Part shown: positions 1-6,914 of the stretch, piece after piece
How positions within the stretch are numbered: the stretch's first letter is position 1
Layout: the number at the start of each line of letters is the position of its first letter
Source: Podila epigama
Taxonomy: Eukaryota > Mortierellomycota > Mortierellomycetes > Mortierellales > Mortierellaceae
Direction: 5' to 3'
Assembly: GCA_015679605.1 (NCBI GenBank)
Contig: JAAAVE010000270.1
Span: 3,502-17,847, forward strand
DNA: 14,346 nucleotides
Position numbers and translations under genes: made by a program
Notes under the pieces: generated by a model
Seen by the model: the letters and a program-made list of their open reading frames with translations, nothing else
Databases searched by the model: none
What the model was told of the DNA's origin: nothing

Positions 1-30
1 GAAACGAAACGAAACGAAACGAAACGAAAC
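1..30. repeat. (GAAAC)6 pentanucleotide microsatellite
   Basis: Six perfect GAAAC units run from the first base, followed by one imperfect unit (GAAAAC). None of the three forward frames has a stop in this motif, so it could be translated (repeating ETKRN). An acceptor-like CAG at 56-58 in the right phase suggests instead that it lies at the end of an intron. It may extend left of the window. Confidence 0.9.
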
Positions 31-957
31 GAAAACAACCCCGAATCCCTCAACTCAGCTGAAAAGGGTAATGCAAAGGCTATGGCGACAATTGGCAACA
101 TGTACTCTCAAGGACAAGGAGCAGTCAAGTCGCCAGAAAAGGCTTTCGAGTGGTGGCTCAAGGCAGCTCAGTTGGGAGTTCCAGTGGCACAGAACGAGAT
201 TGGATATTGCTACAGAGACGGATGGGGCACTAACCAGAACCTCAAGGGTGCTGTTGAATGGTTTACTGCAGCAGCAAACAATGGACACGCGGACGCATGT
301 TGTGCACTAGCTCTGTCGTATATCAATGGACGTGGTGTACCGGCCAACATGGAGATGGCTTTTGAGTGGTTCAACAAGGGAGCTGAGCTGGGCTCAGGCA
401 AGGCCATGTACAACCTGGGCATGATGTACAAGAAGGGTGATTTTGTGCAAAAGGATGATAGGAAAAAGTTTCAATGGTACGAGAATGCACTCCGGAACAA
501 CTATGAGGAGGCCGCATACGACTTGGGTGTGTGTTACCTGAATGGTGAGAACGGTTCCAAGGACCCAGCCAAGGCGCGGGAGCTCTTTGTACGCGCCCAC
601 AACAATGCCAACTCTGCAGAGGCGTGTATCAACCTGGCAGCAATGGCTGTCAACGAACGGAATGACTGGCATGAAGCTTTTGAGTGGCAGATGGCAGCGG
701 CGACAAAGGGCCATGCGATTGGCATGCGCCGAGTGGCGATCATGTACAAGGAAGGCAAGGGTGTAGGCGTGAATCCAAAGGAGGCAGTGGCGTGGTTCTT
801 GCGTGCAGCACAGGCAGGCGATGTACCGTCAATGGTTCATCTTGCCAATTGCTACAAGACAGGATTTGGTACGGAGAAGAGTGTAGAGAATGCAACGACT
901 TGGGAGATCAAGGCGATGCAAGGGCAGGTTGTTGCGCAAGGCATTAATTTTAAGTGA
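1..957 (+). CDS. Sel1-repeat protein, C-terminal part (5' end outside window)
   Basis: The reading frame is open from base 1 to the TGA at 955-957. It contains about eight consecutive Sel1-like repeats of 34-38 residues. Typical units end in EKAFEWWLKAAQLG, KGAVEWFTAAANNG and KEAVAWFLRAAQAG, with the usual A..LG..Y..G.GV core. Sel1 repeats are TPR-like helical hairpins that act as protein-binding scaffolds, often in signalling, ER quality control or chitin synthase activation; nothing here picks out one role. The first repeat already begins before the first ATG (82), so that ATG is not the true start. The 5' part is missing, or an exon begins at 59 after the acceptor CTCAACTCAG, which fits the frame. 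No signal peptide or membrane segment is visible in this part. It converges on the cysteine-rich pseudogene at 1282-1777. The DNA from about 619 onward recurs in decayed form at 2264 and 3750. Confidence 0.85.
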   Translation, partial: ETKRNETKRNENNPESLNSAEKGNAKAMATIGNMYSQGQGAVKSPEKAFEWWLKAAQLGVPVAQNEIGYCYRDGWGTNQNLKGAVEWFTAAANNGHADACCALALSYINGRGVPANMEMAFEWFNKGAELGSGKAMYNLGMMYKKGDFVQKDDRKKFQWYENALRNNYEEAAYDLGVCYLNGENGSKDPAKARELFVRAHNNANSAEACINLAAMAVNERNDWHEAFEWQMAAATKGHAIGMRRVAIMYKEGKGVGVNPKEAVAWFLRAAQAGDVPSMVHLANCYKTGFGTEKSVENATTWEIKAMQGQVVAQGINFK

Positions 958-1281
958 GAGTGGGGCACACAAGAGGACACTCCTATTGCTTCATGAATTA
1001 AGAGACGAGTGCACGCAGATGACCGCAATCTCTCTTTTGGAGCTATATAATATATAAACCAAGTCTAAACCATGTACGCGTATCATTGATGAAGGAGGGT
1101 TATTCTATTAGTACAGTTCAAAGGAATCAAATCGTTCGGACGTCCTGCGTTTGGTCCAAAGTTATCTATTCTTTTTTGTGGAATCGCGTACACCACGTAC
1201 CACATGTGTATTTGACAATAAGCCAGCCCGCGTTTCACGACTGTACCCCCCGATGAAGCGCCCATTGCTCGGAAATATTTA
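958..1281. other. Convergent intergenic region: Sel1 3' flank and pseudogene 3' flank
   Basis: I see no gene here. It is AT-rich after the Sel1 stop. The stretch around 1045-1075 (TATATAATATATAAACCAAGTC...) is recognisably repeated at about 2418-2440 and 3955-3985. The stretch around 1115-1160 (AGTTCAAAGGAATC...) resembles 2495-2535. It probably holds the Sel1 3' UTR and polyadenylation region. Confidence 0.6.
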
Positions 1282-1777
1282 GTCCATTACATGTCTCTCT
1301 CGAAGGAAGAAGAGTTTGACAATATCGCATCTATCCAACTGGGCATATTTTATCACAGAGTTTGCGGATGTTGTCGCACATTGTTCCACACGCGAGTTCA
1401 TCTTTTTTGCACAGCTCCATTTAGTATCTCGTAAGGAGTGAACTCAGAACAATATCTATGTACAACTGCATATAAGCAGATCGAGATATGATTTGGGGGG
1501 AACAGTCTTTGAGATAAAAATGGGGACAATATTATGATCTGATAATTTTTTTTCTGTTTACAATAGGGGTGTAGTCTCTGACAGCAAGTGCAACTTGCGG
1601 GATGATCCTTTGGATTTCTTGGTCATTGGCATCTCAAAGGCACTAGCCACTTGGACAGCTTTTATATAAAGGTCGTCCTGTACAATGTCTACAACACTTC
1701 ATAGTAATTAGAAGGGATACAAACCGGATGACGATGAGGATCACAAATGCAATAATGGCAAAAAGATATTCTCGCAT
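1282..1777 (-). pseudogene. Decayed copy of the secreted 18-cysteine gene family
   Basis: Read on the minus strand from an ATG at 1775-1777, this begins with MREYLFAIIAFVILIVI, which matches the signal peptide of the two intact relatives (MRAYYIASITFVILIVI). A KCCRHC motif follows, equivalent to their RCCKHC. An in-frame TAG (bases 1643-1645) then falls where the relatives have the Trp of PSGW/STGW. Beyond it, matching segments lie in different frames: a CTCC motif next to RDYT (about 1570-1590), TPYEIL (about 1435), ELACGTMCD, and a DRC-like segment near 1330. At least three frame changes are therefore needed. The part holding cysteines 9-12 is barely recognisable. No restored protein is given. 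The gene is very unlikely to make a full product, though a short peptide of about 42 residues remains open. The exact 3' limit is uncertain. Confidence 0.8.
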
Positions 1778-2263
1778 TCTCTGTTACTTTGAAACTCTTT
1801 ATTGGCATGATGAACAATCTAGGACACAGCTCATACTGGAAACGGACAGGAAATGTAAGAGGGTGTTGCGGGGTATGTATGCAATGAGAGGCCGCGAGAA
1901 GAAGTTCCTTTGTGAAAACTCTGTTGGTGATGTTCTTGGTAGGGGTTTGTATTGTTCTTGCGATGGATTTGTTGGTGTGAGTGTTGGCACAGGTCAGTTG
2001 AAAAAAAAAAAAAGACTGGTCTTTTTACACGCGTGCAGAGATGATGAACAGAAACGAACAGTGACTAGAAAACCAATGTCGGCAATGAAAAATGCAGGGA
2101 GGAAAAGAAAATTCGGAAGGGGGGCCCTGAAGTGTTGCGCGCAATGATTGAATGAGGTGGAAGTCTACGAGAAAGGGGGAAAAGATGCATAGACTGAAGG
2201 GGACACGATAGAAGTCAGGGGGTCGTAGAAAAGTCAGGGATGATGGATGGTAGGGAAAAGGGA
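1778..2263. other. Former upstream region of the pseudogene
   Basis: No gene is supported. The distal part (about 1985-2263: poly-A run at 2000-2012, GAAGTGTTG near 2130, GATAGAAGTCAGGGG near 2208) aligns loosely with 3530-3749 and 4920-5100, upstream of the intact copies. A 139-codon + strand frame (1728-2147) overlaps the pseudogene antisense and has no recognisable content. Confidence 0.6.
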
Positions 2264-2325
2264 GAGGCATACATTCACCCGCTAGCGATGGTTGTCAGAG
2301 ATCCGAGCGATTGGTACGAGGATTG
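2264..2325 (+). pseudogene. Sel1 gene remnant (short, unit 2)
   Basis: The stretch GCGATGGTTGTCAGAGATCC and the following GAGCGATTGGTACGAGGAT align with bases about 643-681 of the Sel1 gene. They translate to AMVVRDPSDWYED against AMAVNERNDWHEA. The rest of the Sel1 3' coding part is missing, and the sequence passes quickly into DNA resembling the Sel1 3' flank (GTGAGTGACGAG...). It is too short to make anything. Confidence 0.65.
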
Positions 2326-2741
2326 TGAGTGACGAGAGTTGGGGACACCTTGGAACTCAACTCACACAAAGACGCAGCACGAACTAAACGATGACACTCA
2401 TTTCGTGTGCGTCGATGTAATATATTAACCAAGTCCAAATCAAGTCCAATCCAAGTACACACATCTTTATGAAGAGAATTGCAATGCTAGAACGGTTCAA
2501 AAGAGTCGTTCAATACAAGATTCCATGTTTGGGCTATTCGTTCACAAACAATCGCCCTATAGTCCTCTTTCATCCTTTTTTGCCTTGTGGTTGAACAACT
2601 CAAGGCAGAATCCGTGAGAGAAAACGTCAAGTTTTTTTGAAAATGGCTATAGATCTGTCAATGCATACTTTCGATGGCGTTGTCGGCTTGAGGATCAAAG
2701 ATATTACTAAACTTTTTTTGGATGTGCTAGTAGATAAGCAC
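2326..2741. other. Duplicated 3' flank between Sel1 remnant and cysteine-rich gene
   Basis: No gene is seen. Bases 2400-2470 (CACTCATTTCGTG..., TAATATATTAACCAAGTCC) match the flanks at 1045-1075 and 3935-3990. The part nearest 2741 is probably the 3' UTR of the minus-strand gene. Confidence 0.6.
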
Positions 2742-3239
2742 TCAGTGCTGGAAAGGGCGTGCTTTATAACAATTCGATTCATTCGGAAAGAGACGTTTGC
2801 TGATTTCACATCTATCAGACTGACGATTTTTTTCACAGAGAGACTTGACTCTGGCGCAAACATCACTACACGCCAACTTATCTTTGTCGCACAGTTCCTT
2901 GAGTACCTCATATGGACCGCGTTCAAAACAACGTAAAGATGCGAGCAAGCAGGATAGTCCTTTTCTAGGGCCACATTTAGCGAGTCGATTACGGCACTCT
3001 TCATCTATTACACTTTTTTTCTCTTCAACGGTATAATCCCTGCAGCAATAGCAACCCTTAGTTTGACCAGGCACTGCTTCATTTACTAGATTCCAACCAG
3101 TAGAGCAGCTTCCACCAGCCCCCTCGCAGTGTTTACAACAACGTTCAATAGAAGTGAGACAGCCGGGGATCTGGGCCGCAACAGACTGGATGACGATGAG
3201 GATCACAAAAGTGATACTGGCAATATAGTATGCTCTCAT
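2742..3239 (-). CDS. Small secreted 18-cysteine protein, copy 2
   Basis: This 165-residue protein starts at ATG 3239. Residues 1-22 are a clear signal peptide (MRAYY..., a hydrophobic core with VILIVI, cleavage probably after SVAA). The mature part has 18 cysteines with spacing C-x6-CC-x2-C-x6-C-x17-C-x-CC-x15-C-x6-C-x7-C-x6-C-x12-C-x6-C-x3-C-x6-C-x8-C-x12-C, identical to copy 3 at 4118-4621. The even count suggests up to nine disulfides. There is no membrane anchor or GPI-like tail. I do not recognise the family; the spacing does not fit the eight-cysteine CFEM pattern. A secreted effector-like or wall-associated role is only an inference. A probable leader intron (3243-3328) ends three bases before the ATG, and a TATA-like CATATAAG lies at 3510-3517. 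It is convergent with the Sel1 remnant. Confidence 0.85.
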   Translation of the reverse strand: MRAYYIASITFVILIVIQSVAAQIPGCLTSIERCCKHCEGAGGSCSTGWNLVNEAVPGQTKGCYCCRDYTVEEKKSVIDEECRNRLAKCGPRKGLSCLLASLRCFERGPYEVLKELCDKDKLACSDVCARVKSLCEKNRQSDRCEISKRLFPNESNCYKARPFQH

Positions 3240-3242
3240 TTT

Positions 3243-3328
3243 CTGTAGAAAAAGGATAAGAAAGTTGTAAGGAAAGAGTACTTGAACTCCTCATGGATAT
3301 GATGAATAATGTCGTTCGCAACTCTTAC
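3243..3328 (-). other. Probable 5' leader intron of copy 2
   Basis: On the minus strand, CTCAA|GTAAGAG forms a strong donor at 3328. The acceptor is a pyrimidine-rich tract ending CTACAG at 3243-3248, with a CTTAC branch-like motif about 30 bases before it. The exon resumes with AAAATG. The 86-bp intron contains ATGs, while the leader exon upstream (3329-3517) has none. The same donor and acceptor positions occur in copy 3. Confidence 0.6.
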
Positions 3329-3509
3329 TTGAGGTGGAGATGAAATGTAGGATTTGGTATGTGGTATGCCGTGAAATATTGTAAGAAGTTTTTGTAAAAC
3401 CTTTGACAGTGATATTGTTGGTATGGATTGTGCTGTTTTTATGGAGACCTTTGTTTTTTTCTTATTTGTGAGGGAGTGTTGGCCCAAGTAAGTTGAAATG
3501 GCACGTCTT

Positions 3510-3517
3510 CTTATATG
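3510..3517 (-). promoter_or_regulatory. TATA-like element of copy 2
   Basis: CATATAAG on the minus strand sits in a block conserved with 4883-4890 upstream of copy 3 (GTCCTTTCCAACA then CATATAAGAAGACG). It is about 270 bp upstream of the ATG, or about 190 nt after removing the inferred leader intron. Confidence 0.4.
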
Positions 3518-3749
3518 TGTTGGAAAGGACAAAAAAAAAAGTAGGGGAGAAACAAGGCTTGGGCACTTCTTTAAAAAAATAAAATGGGAGCGACCCTTGA
3601 AGTGTTGAGACCGATGGACAGACGAAATAGAAAACCGCGAGATTGAGAAATCTAAGGGGCATGGTAGAAGCCAGGGGAGGATGAGAAAATGATGGAGATT
3701 TGTGAAGGAAGTGGTGGATGAGAAAAGATGAGGACTTTGGAAGAAGGGC

Positions 3750-3885
3750 TGGGGCATTATCAACCTGGCAACGATGTCTGTCAAGCGAGAGGAGTGACTG
3801 GCATGAAGCCTTTAAATGACAGATGGTCACGGTGACCAACAAGGGCCATGCGATCAGAATACATCAAATCGAGATCATAGGACAA
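3750..3885 (+). pseudogene. Sel1 gene remnant (unit 3)
   Basis: About 130 bases align well with 619-750 of the Sel1 gene, for example ATCAACCTGGCAACGATG, GACTGGCATGAAGC and AAGGGCCATGCGAT. A one-base frame change occurs near 3795 (GAGGAGTGACTGG), and an in-frame TGA follows TTTAAA at about 3817. The piece is flanked by unrelated GA-rich DNA on the left and a Sel1 3'-flank copy on the right. It is a relic of the duplication and cannot encode a Sel1 protein. Confidence 0.85.
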
Positions 3886-4117
3886 CAAGACGAGAACAGG
3901 GGGCACTTTGGAGCTCGCCGATTCGTAAAACACGCACTCATTTCGTTCGGACTAAATAATATACAAACTACAAACCAAGTCTGAACCATGTGCACTTGCT
4001 GTATGTCTGAAGGTGGATTATAACTTCGGTATGATACACAATATGAATCGTTCATTCAGATATTGTGCAAGAACACAATTTTATTTTAATAATACGATAA
4101 GTCAGTCAACGATCGTT
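3886..4117. other. Duplicated 3' flank of unit 3
   Basis: No gene. It contains AATAATATACAAACTACAAACCAAGTC (3955-3981), the counterpart of the AT-rich elements at 1045 and 2418. It ends in AT-rich DNA (4078-4095) next to the stop of the minus-strand gene. Confidence 0.55.
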
Positions 4118-4621
4118 TCAGTGGAAGTAACCGAAAGAGGGTAGTTGTGGACATCTCTTCTCTTTCGGAAATAGACGTTGTTCGATTTCGCATCTATCAG
4201 ACTGAGGCTTTTTTTTACAGAGAGAGCGGACTATGGCGCAAGCAATGTTACACGCGCCTTTGGATTCGTCGCACAGTCCCTTGAGTGTCTCATATGGAGC
4301 GTACTCAGAACAGTCTCGAGCTGCAAGGGTGCAGGAAAATCCTCCAATGGAGCTACAGGCACGGAGGTAATGATGGCAATTCTCATTTTTTAGAAATTGT
4401 TTTTCTTCAGCGGTGAACTGTCTGCAGCAATAGCAACCCGTGATATAACCAGGCACGTTGTCATATTCTGTAGTCCAGCCACTAGGGCAACTTCCAACAA
4501 GCCCCTCGCAGTGCTTACAACAGCGTGAAGTTGAAGTGAAGCAGCCGGGGACCTGGGCAGCAACAGACTGGATGACAATGAGGATCACAAAAGTGATGCT
4601 GGCAATATGGTATGCTCTCAT
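4118..4621 (-). CDS. Small secreted 18-cysteine protein, copy 3
   Basis: This 167-residue protein starts at ATG 4621; the in-frame TTG upstream is not a credible start. The signal peptide (residues 1-22, MRAYHI...VILIVIQSVAA) is nearly the same as in copy 2, differing at about 4 of 70 bases. All 18 mature cysteines occur at the same spacing as in copy 2, from the QVPGC motif through RCCKHCEG, GCYCCR and QSDRCEI. Between the cysteines roughly half of the residues differ. The C-terminal tails after the last cysteine are unlike (PQLPSFGYFH here). The protein is presumably exported and disulfide-rich; its function is unknown. A probable leader intron (4623-4710) and a TATA-like box (4883-4890) match copy 2. 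Its 3' end faces the Sel1 remnant at 3750-3885. Confidence 0.85.
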   Translation of the reverse strand: MRAYHIASITFVILIVIQSVAAQVPGCFTSTSRCCKHCEGLVGSCPSGWTTEYDNVPGYITGCYCCRQFTAEEKQFLKNENCHHYLRACSSIGGFSCTLAARDCSEYAPYETLKGLCDESKGACNIACAIVRSLCKKKPQSDRCEIEQRLFPKEKRCPQLPSFGYFH

Positions 4622-4622
4622 T

Positions 4623-4710
4623 CTATGTAGCAAAAGAACTGCAAAATTGTAAGGAAAGAGTACTTGAACTCATCATAGATACGATGAATAATGTCCTTCA
4701 AAACTCTTAC
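4623..4710 (-). other. Probable 5' leader intron of copy 3
   Basis: On the minus strand, CTCAA|GTAAGAG gives the donor at 4710 and GCTACATAG the acceptor at 4623, one base before the ATG. Length is 88 bp, against 86 bp in copy 2. The upstream leader (4711-4890) lacks any ATG on the coding strand. Confidence 0.6.
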
Positions 4711-4882
4711 TTGAGGTGGAGATGAAATGTAGGACTAGGATGTAGTGTGTGGTGAGATATTGTGAGAAGTTTTTATAAAACCTTTGTTGGTGATAGTGTT
4801 GGTGCTGTTTTTGTGGAGACCTGTTGTATTATTATTTTTTGTGAGGGAGTGCTGGCACAAGTTTGTTGAAATGGCACGTCTT

Positions 4883-4890
4883 CTTATATG
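4883..4890 (-). promoter_or_regulatory. TATA-like element of copy 3
   Basis: CATATAAG on the minus strand lies in the same conserved block as in copy 2, about 260 bp upstream of the ATG (about 175 nt after removing the inferred intron). Confidence 0.4.
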
Positions 4891-5194
4891 TGTTGGAAAG
4901 GACGATTTTGGCTATGAACAATCTTTTTCAGTAGAAAAGTAAAATGCAGGGGAGAAAGAAGGCTTGGACACTTTTTTAAAAAAAAATGAAGCGACCCTTG
5001 AAGTGTTGAGCCTGATGGACGAACGAAATCGAAAACCGCGAGATTGAGAAATCTAAGGAGACATGGTAGAAGCCAGGGGTGGGTGAGAAAAGATGACAAG
5101 AAAGGAAAAAGGAGTTAAGACGAGTGGAGAATAAGAGGAAGCCAGAGATGACGGGGCATAGGGGGAGGGGAAGGGGGCATTGAACGAAGAAGAA

Positions 5195-5345
5195 GATGAA
5201 GGAGACGTTGTAAAAAAAATACAGGGATTATCGATGAAGAACAGGACGCTGTAAAACAAAAACAATGATTTCAGATGAGGATGACGCTGTAAAAAAAAAA
5301 ACAGGGGCGTCAGACGAACATGATGGCCTTGAAAAAAGTATAGGA
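5195..5345. repeat. Four degenerate ~39-bp tandem repeats
   Basis: Units start at 5195, 5233, 5274 and 5313, spaced 38, 41 and 39 bases apart. Each opens with GATGAA, GATGAG or GACGAA. The first three continue into GACGYTGTAAAA, a poly-A stretch and ACAGGG or similar; the fourth is more decayed. All lie outside any supported gene. Confidence 0.7.
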
Positions 5346-6296
5346 ACTTTTTGAGAGAAGGCAGACGTGGAATGAAGAAGGGGGTGCTGAAAGTGCACAG
5401 AGATGGTAAGGAACTTGCCGATGGCATATTGCAAACTGAAGCAATTAACTCTTGGTTGCTAGGACAACCGTGAACCCAAGGTTAGACCCTCTCACTTGAG
5501 AGTTGTTGCAAACAATTCGTACCACAGAGTTCTGACGACGGGACCGGACTTTAATGGTCAGATATTTTTGGGCGCGAGTCCAGCATTTGTGTCTTTTAAA
5601 CTGCATCAAATTTAGGCATCGAGCACGGATAGACCACAAAGTCGACATGTGCTTGATAGGCTTCTGCTCGCGCAATCCATGGCATGGCTTGGCTATCTCT
5701 TGAACATTTAGGCGCAGAAGGAAACAACTTCAATCTTCATCCACGTATCCTTGACCTGCGCCATTACAGAATAAAAGAGTTCAACCTCACACAGTAGAAG
5801 ATGTTGTGTTTGGTCGGATGAGTCTCTCACAATATCAAAATGATTATTCTTCACCCTTTTGTAATCTTTGAGCTAGTTATAGAAATGATGTATTGGTGTG
5901 TGTGTGAAGACTACAGAACCAGAACTGTATGTAAAAAAGAAAACTGTGTTTAAGGATCATCTTTTTACAGATTTGCGTGAAAAAAGGTGGCAAATTTTTA
6001 GTGCAGAGGAGCAATGAGGATATTTTCCAGTCTTTACAAGGGTGCCTCCGAGGGAGGAGTACCAAGACGTCAATTCGTTTACTCCCTTTGTCTGCATATC
6101 CGTATTTTTTTTTACAAGTGGTGGGCTAATTGACCAGAGCTGCCAGCCAAAAAAAAAAAAAAAAAAAAAAGGCTGTGACACGCTATATAAAGTATGTCTG
6201 GTTTTGTCCAAATACCTAATTCCTCTTTTTTCTTGGTGCATTTTATTATATTCTGTCTATTGTTCGAGCCTTGACACCCCTGGCGTACCATTGATT
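5346..6296. other. Intergenic region with possible element relic and poly-A run
   Basis: No gene is supported. A 77-codon minus-strand frame (5445-5675) ends in VRGSNLGFTVVLATKS, which reads like a translated repeat more than a protein. A seven-base inverted pair GCGCGAG/CTCGCGC flanks about 90 bases (5570-5670). A TATATAAAG box at about 6184-6192 has no gene downstream on its strand. The part next to 6297 is the 3' flank of the minus-strand gene. Confidence 0.5.
6149..6170. repeat. Poly-A run of 22 flanked by CAGCC/GGCTG
   Basis: There are 22 uninterrupted A residues. The five bases on the left (CAGCC) and right (GGCTG) are reverse complements. It may be a slippage homopolymer or the tail of an old retrocopy; no clear target-site duplication is seen. 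Confidence 0.9.
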
Positions 6297-6841
6297 TTAC
6301 TTCTGCTCGTGTCGATCGACGCCAGCACATTCCTTCATTATGCGGTTAAGGGCAACCGCTAGAGCTTCTCGCCTCTGGGAACCCTGAAAATAAATATGAC
6401 CCTGAGCATCTTCATTCACGCGGCTACACATGCGTTCCATCTCCTCTTCGAATGTTTGACCACATGATGGAAGGTGGAGTAGTTTAGAAAGCTGCACGTT
6501 TATGATAACCTGCAATTGTAGTCCTTGCCCTTGAAAAACCGACTTGACGACTTGATAGCTACATATTCTCATATGAATAATTAACTGAGGGTCTGTTCTC
6601 CAGTTTGTACGTTGCTATCGGAACGAGTGAAAAGCCATATCATCAGAAGTGATGTTGTGCCCAGAATTTGCATATAACGTGAGGTTGCATTGAATGGGGC
6701 CGATATTTCATATTTTCACTGATACACAAACAACTTTTTCGTGCCATGGAGACGCAGAAGACATACCGCGACAACTTGAGTGATTAAGGCCAATGCTGTG
6801 GCGAAAGCGATGATAGCTGAATGGACGAAAGCGAAACGCAT
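6297..6841 (-). CDS. Two-exon small secreted protein, ~130 residues
   Basis: Exon 1 (6767-6841) begins at ATG 6841 and encodes 25 residues: a classical signal peptide starting MRFAFVHS and ending TQVVA. It is followed at once by a GTATGT donor. Exon 2 (6297-6614) begins after the acceptor CCGATAG in phase 0 and runs 105 codons to a TAA. The 152-bp intron has a CTGAT branch-like motif about 30 bases before the acceptor. The mature protein starts QRTNWRTDP and has four cysteines (RICSY, PSCGQ, RMCSR, KECAG), enough for two disulfides. It is mildly hydrophilic, with an acidic helix-like segment (FEEEMERMC). I do not recognise a family. A TATA box (6907-6914) lies about 70 bp upstream. Without splicing the first frame would stop after 41 residues (last codon 6719-6721). 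Confidence 0.65.
6615..6766 (-). other. Inferred intron of the small secreted gene
   Basis: On the minus strand it runs from GTATGTCTTCTG to TTCCGATAG. It is 152 bp, phase 0, and separates the signal peptide from the mature protein exactly. The donor matches the fungal consensus. Confidence 0.65.
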
Positions 6842-6906
6842 GGTCGGTGTAATGTGGTTGAGGCAGTGACGGATATGGGGCTCAGGAATTGAAGCCGGAT
6901 TGGCGC

Positions 6907-6914
6907 TTTTTATA
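6907..6914 (-). promoter_or_regulatory. TATA box of the small secreted gene
   Basis: TATAAAAA on the minus strand, 66-73 bp upstream of the ATG at 6841, leaves room for a leader of about 40 nt. Confidence 0.45.

Larger units (their letters stand above)
619..2263. repeat. Tandem segmental duplication, unit 1
   Basis: The order is: Sel1 3' coding end (619-957), its 3' flank with an AT-rich ATATAATATATAAACCAAGT element near 1045-1064, the minus-strand cysteine-rich pseudogene (1282-1777), and that gene's upstream region (1778-2263). The same order recurs in units 2 and 3. The Sel1 part is intact only here, while the cysteine-rich gene is broken only here. Confidence 0.85.
2264..3749. repeat. 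Tandem segmental duplication, unit 2
   Basis: It starts with a Sel1 remnant (2264-2325). Then follow a flank resembling the Sel1 3' UTR (2335-2540), the intact cysteine-rich gene (2742-3239, minus) and its upstream region to about 3749. Offset from unit 1 is about 1645 bp. The Sel1 remnant is far shorter than in unit 1, so a deletion followed the duplication. Confidence 0.85.
3240..3749. other. Upstream region of copy 2
   Basis: No coding gene is supported. It holds the leader intron and TATA-like box listed separately, then a poly-A run at 3531-3540. A GA-rich block (3541-3749) follows, including GCGACCCTTGAAGTGTTGAG and AAAACCGCGAGATTGAGAAA, both repeated near 4990-5050. The open frames at 3236-3842 on the minus strand are low-complexity Phe/Ser/Leu translations of this block. 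Confidence 0.6.
3750..5100. repeat. Tandem segmental duplication, unit 3
   Basis: It holds a Sel1 remnant (3750-3885), a 3'-flank copy (3895-4070), an intact cysteine-rich gene (4118-4621, minus) and its upstream region. Matching to unit 2 fades near 5100. The upstream parts of units 2 and 3 are close to 87% identical by eye over about 155 bases next to the genes, so this pair is the youngest. Confidence 0.85.
4622..5194. other. Upstream region of copy 3 and GA-rich DNA
   Basis: Apart from the leader intron and TATA-like site I see no gene. From about 4990 the DNA is strongly purine-rich on the + strand and matches unit 2 until about 5100. The GA-rich composition then continues into the tandem repeats at 5195. 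Confidence 0.55.

Noticed and set aside
2637-2936. + strand frame antisense to copy 2
   Set aside because: It mirrors the minus-strand gene, whose signal peptide and cysteine spacing are shared with copy 3; the + frame shares nothing conserved.
5053-5427. 124-codon minus-strand frame
   Set aside because: It is a Ser/Phe/Pro translation of purine-rich tandem repeats with no gene-like signals.
6042-6362. 106-codon + strand frame through the poly-A run
   Set aside because: It contains poly-Lys from the 22-A run and lies partly antisense to the secreted gene; no recognisable content.
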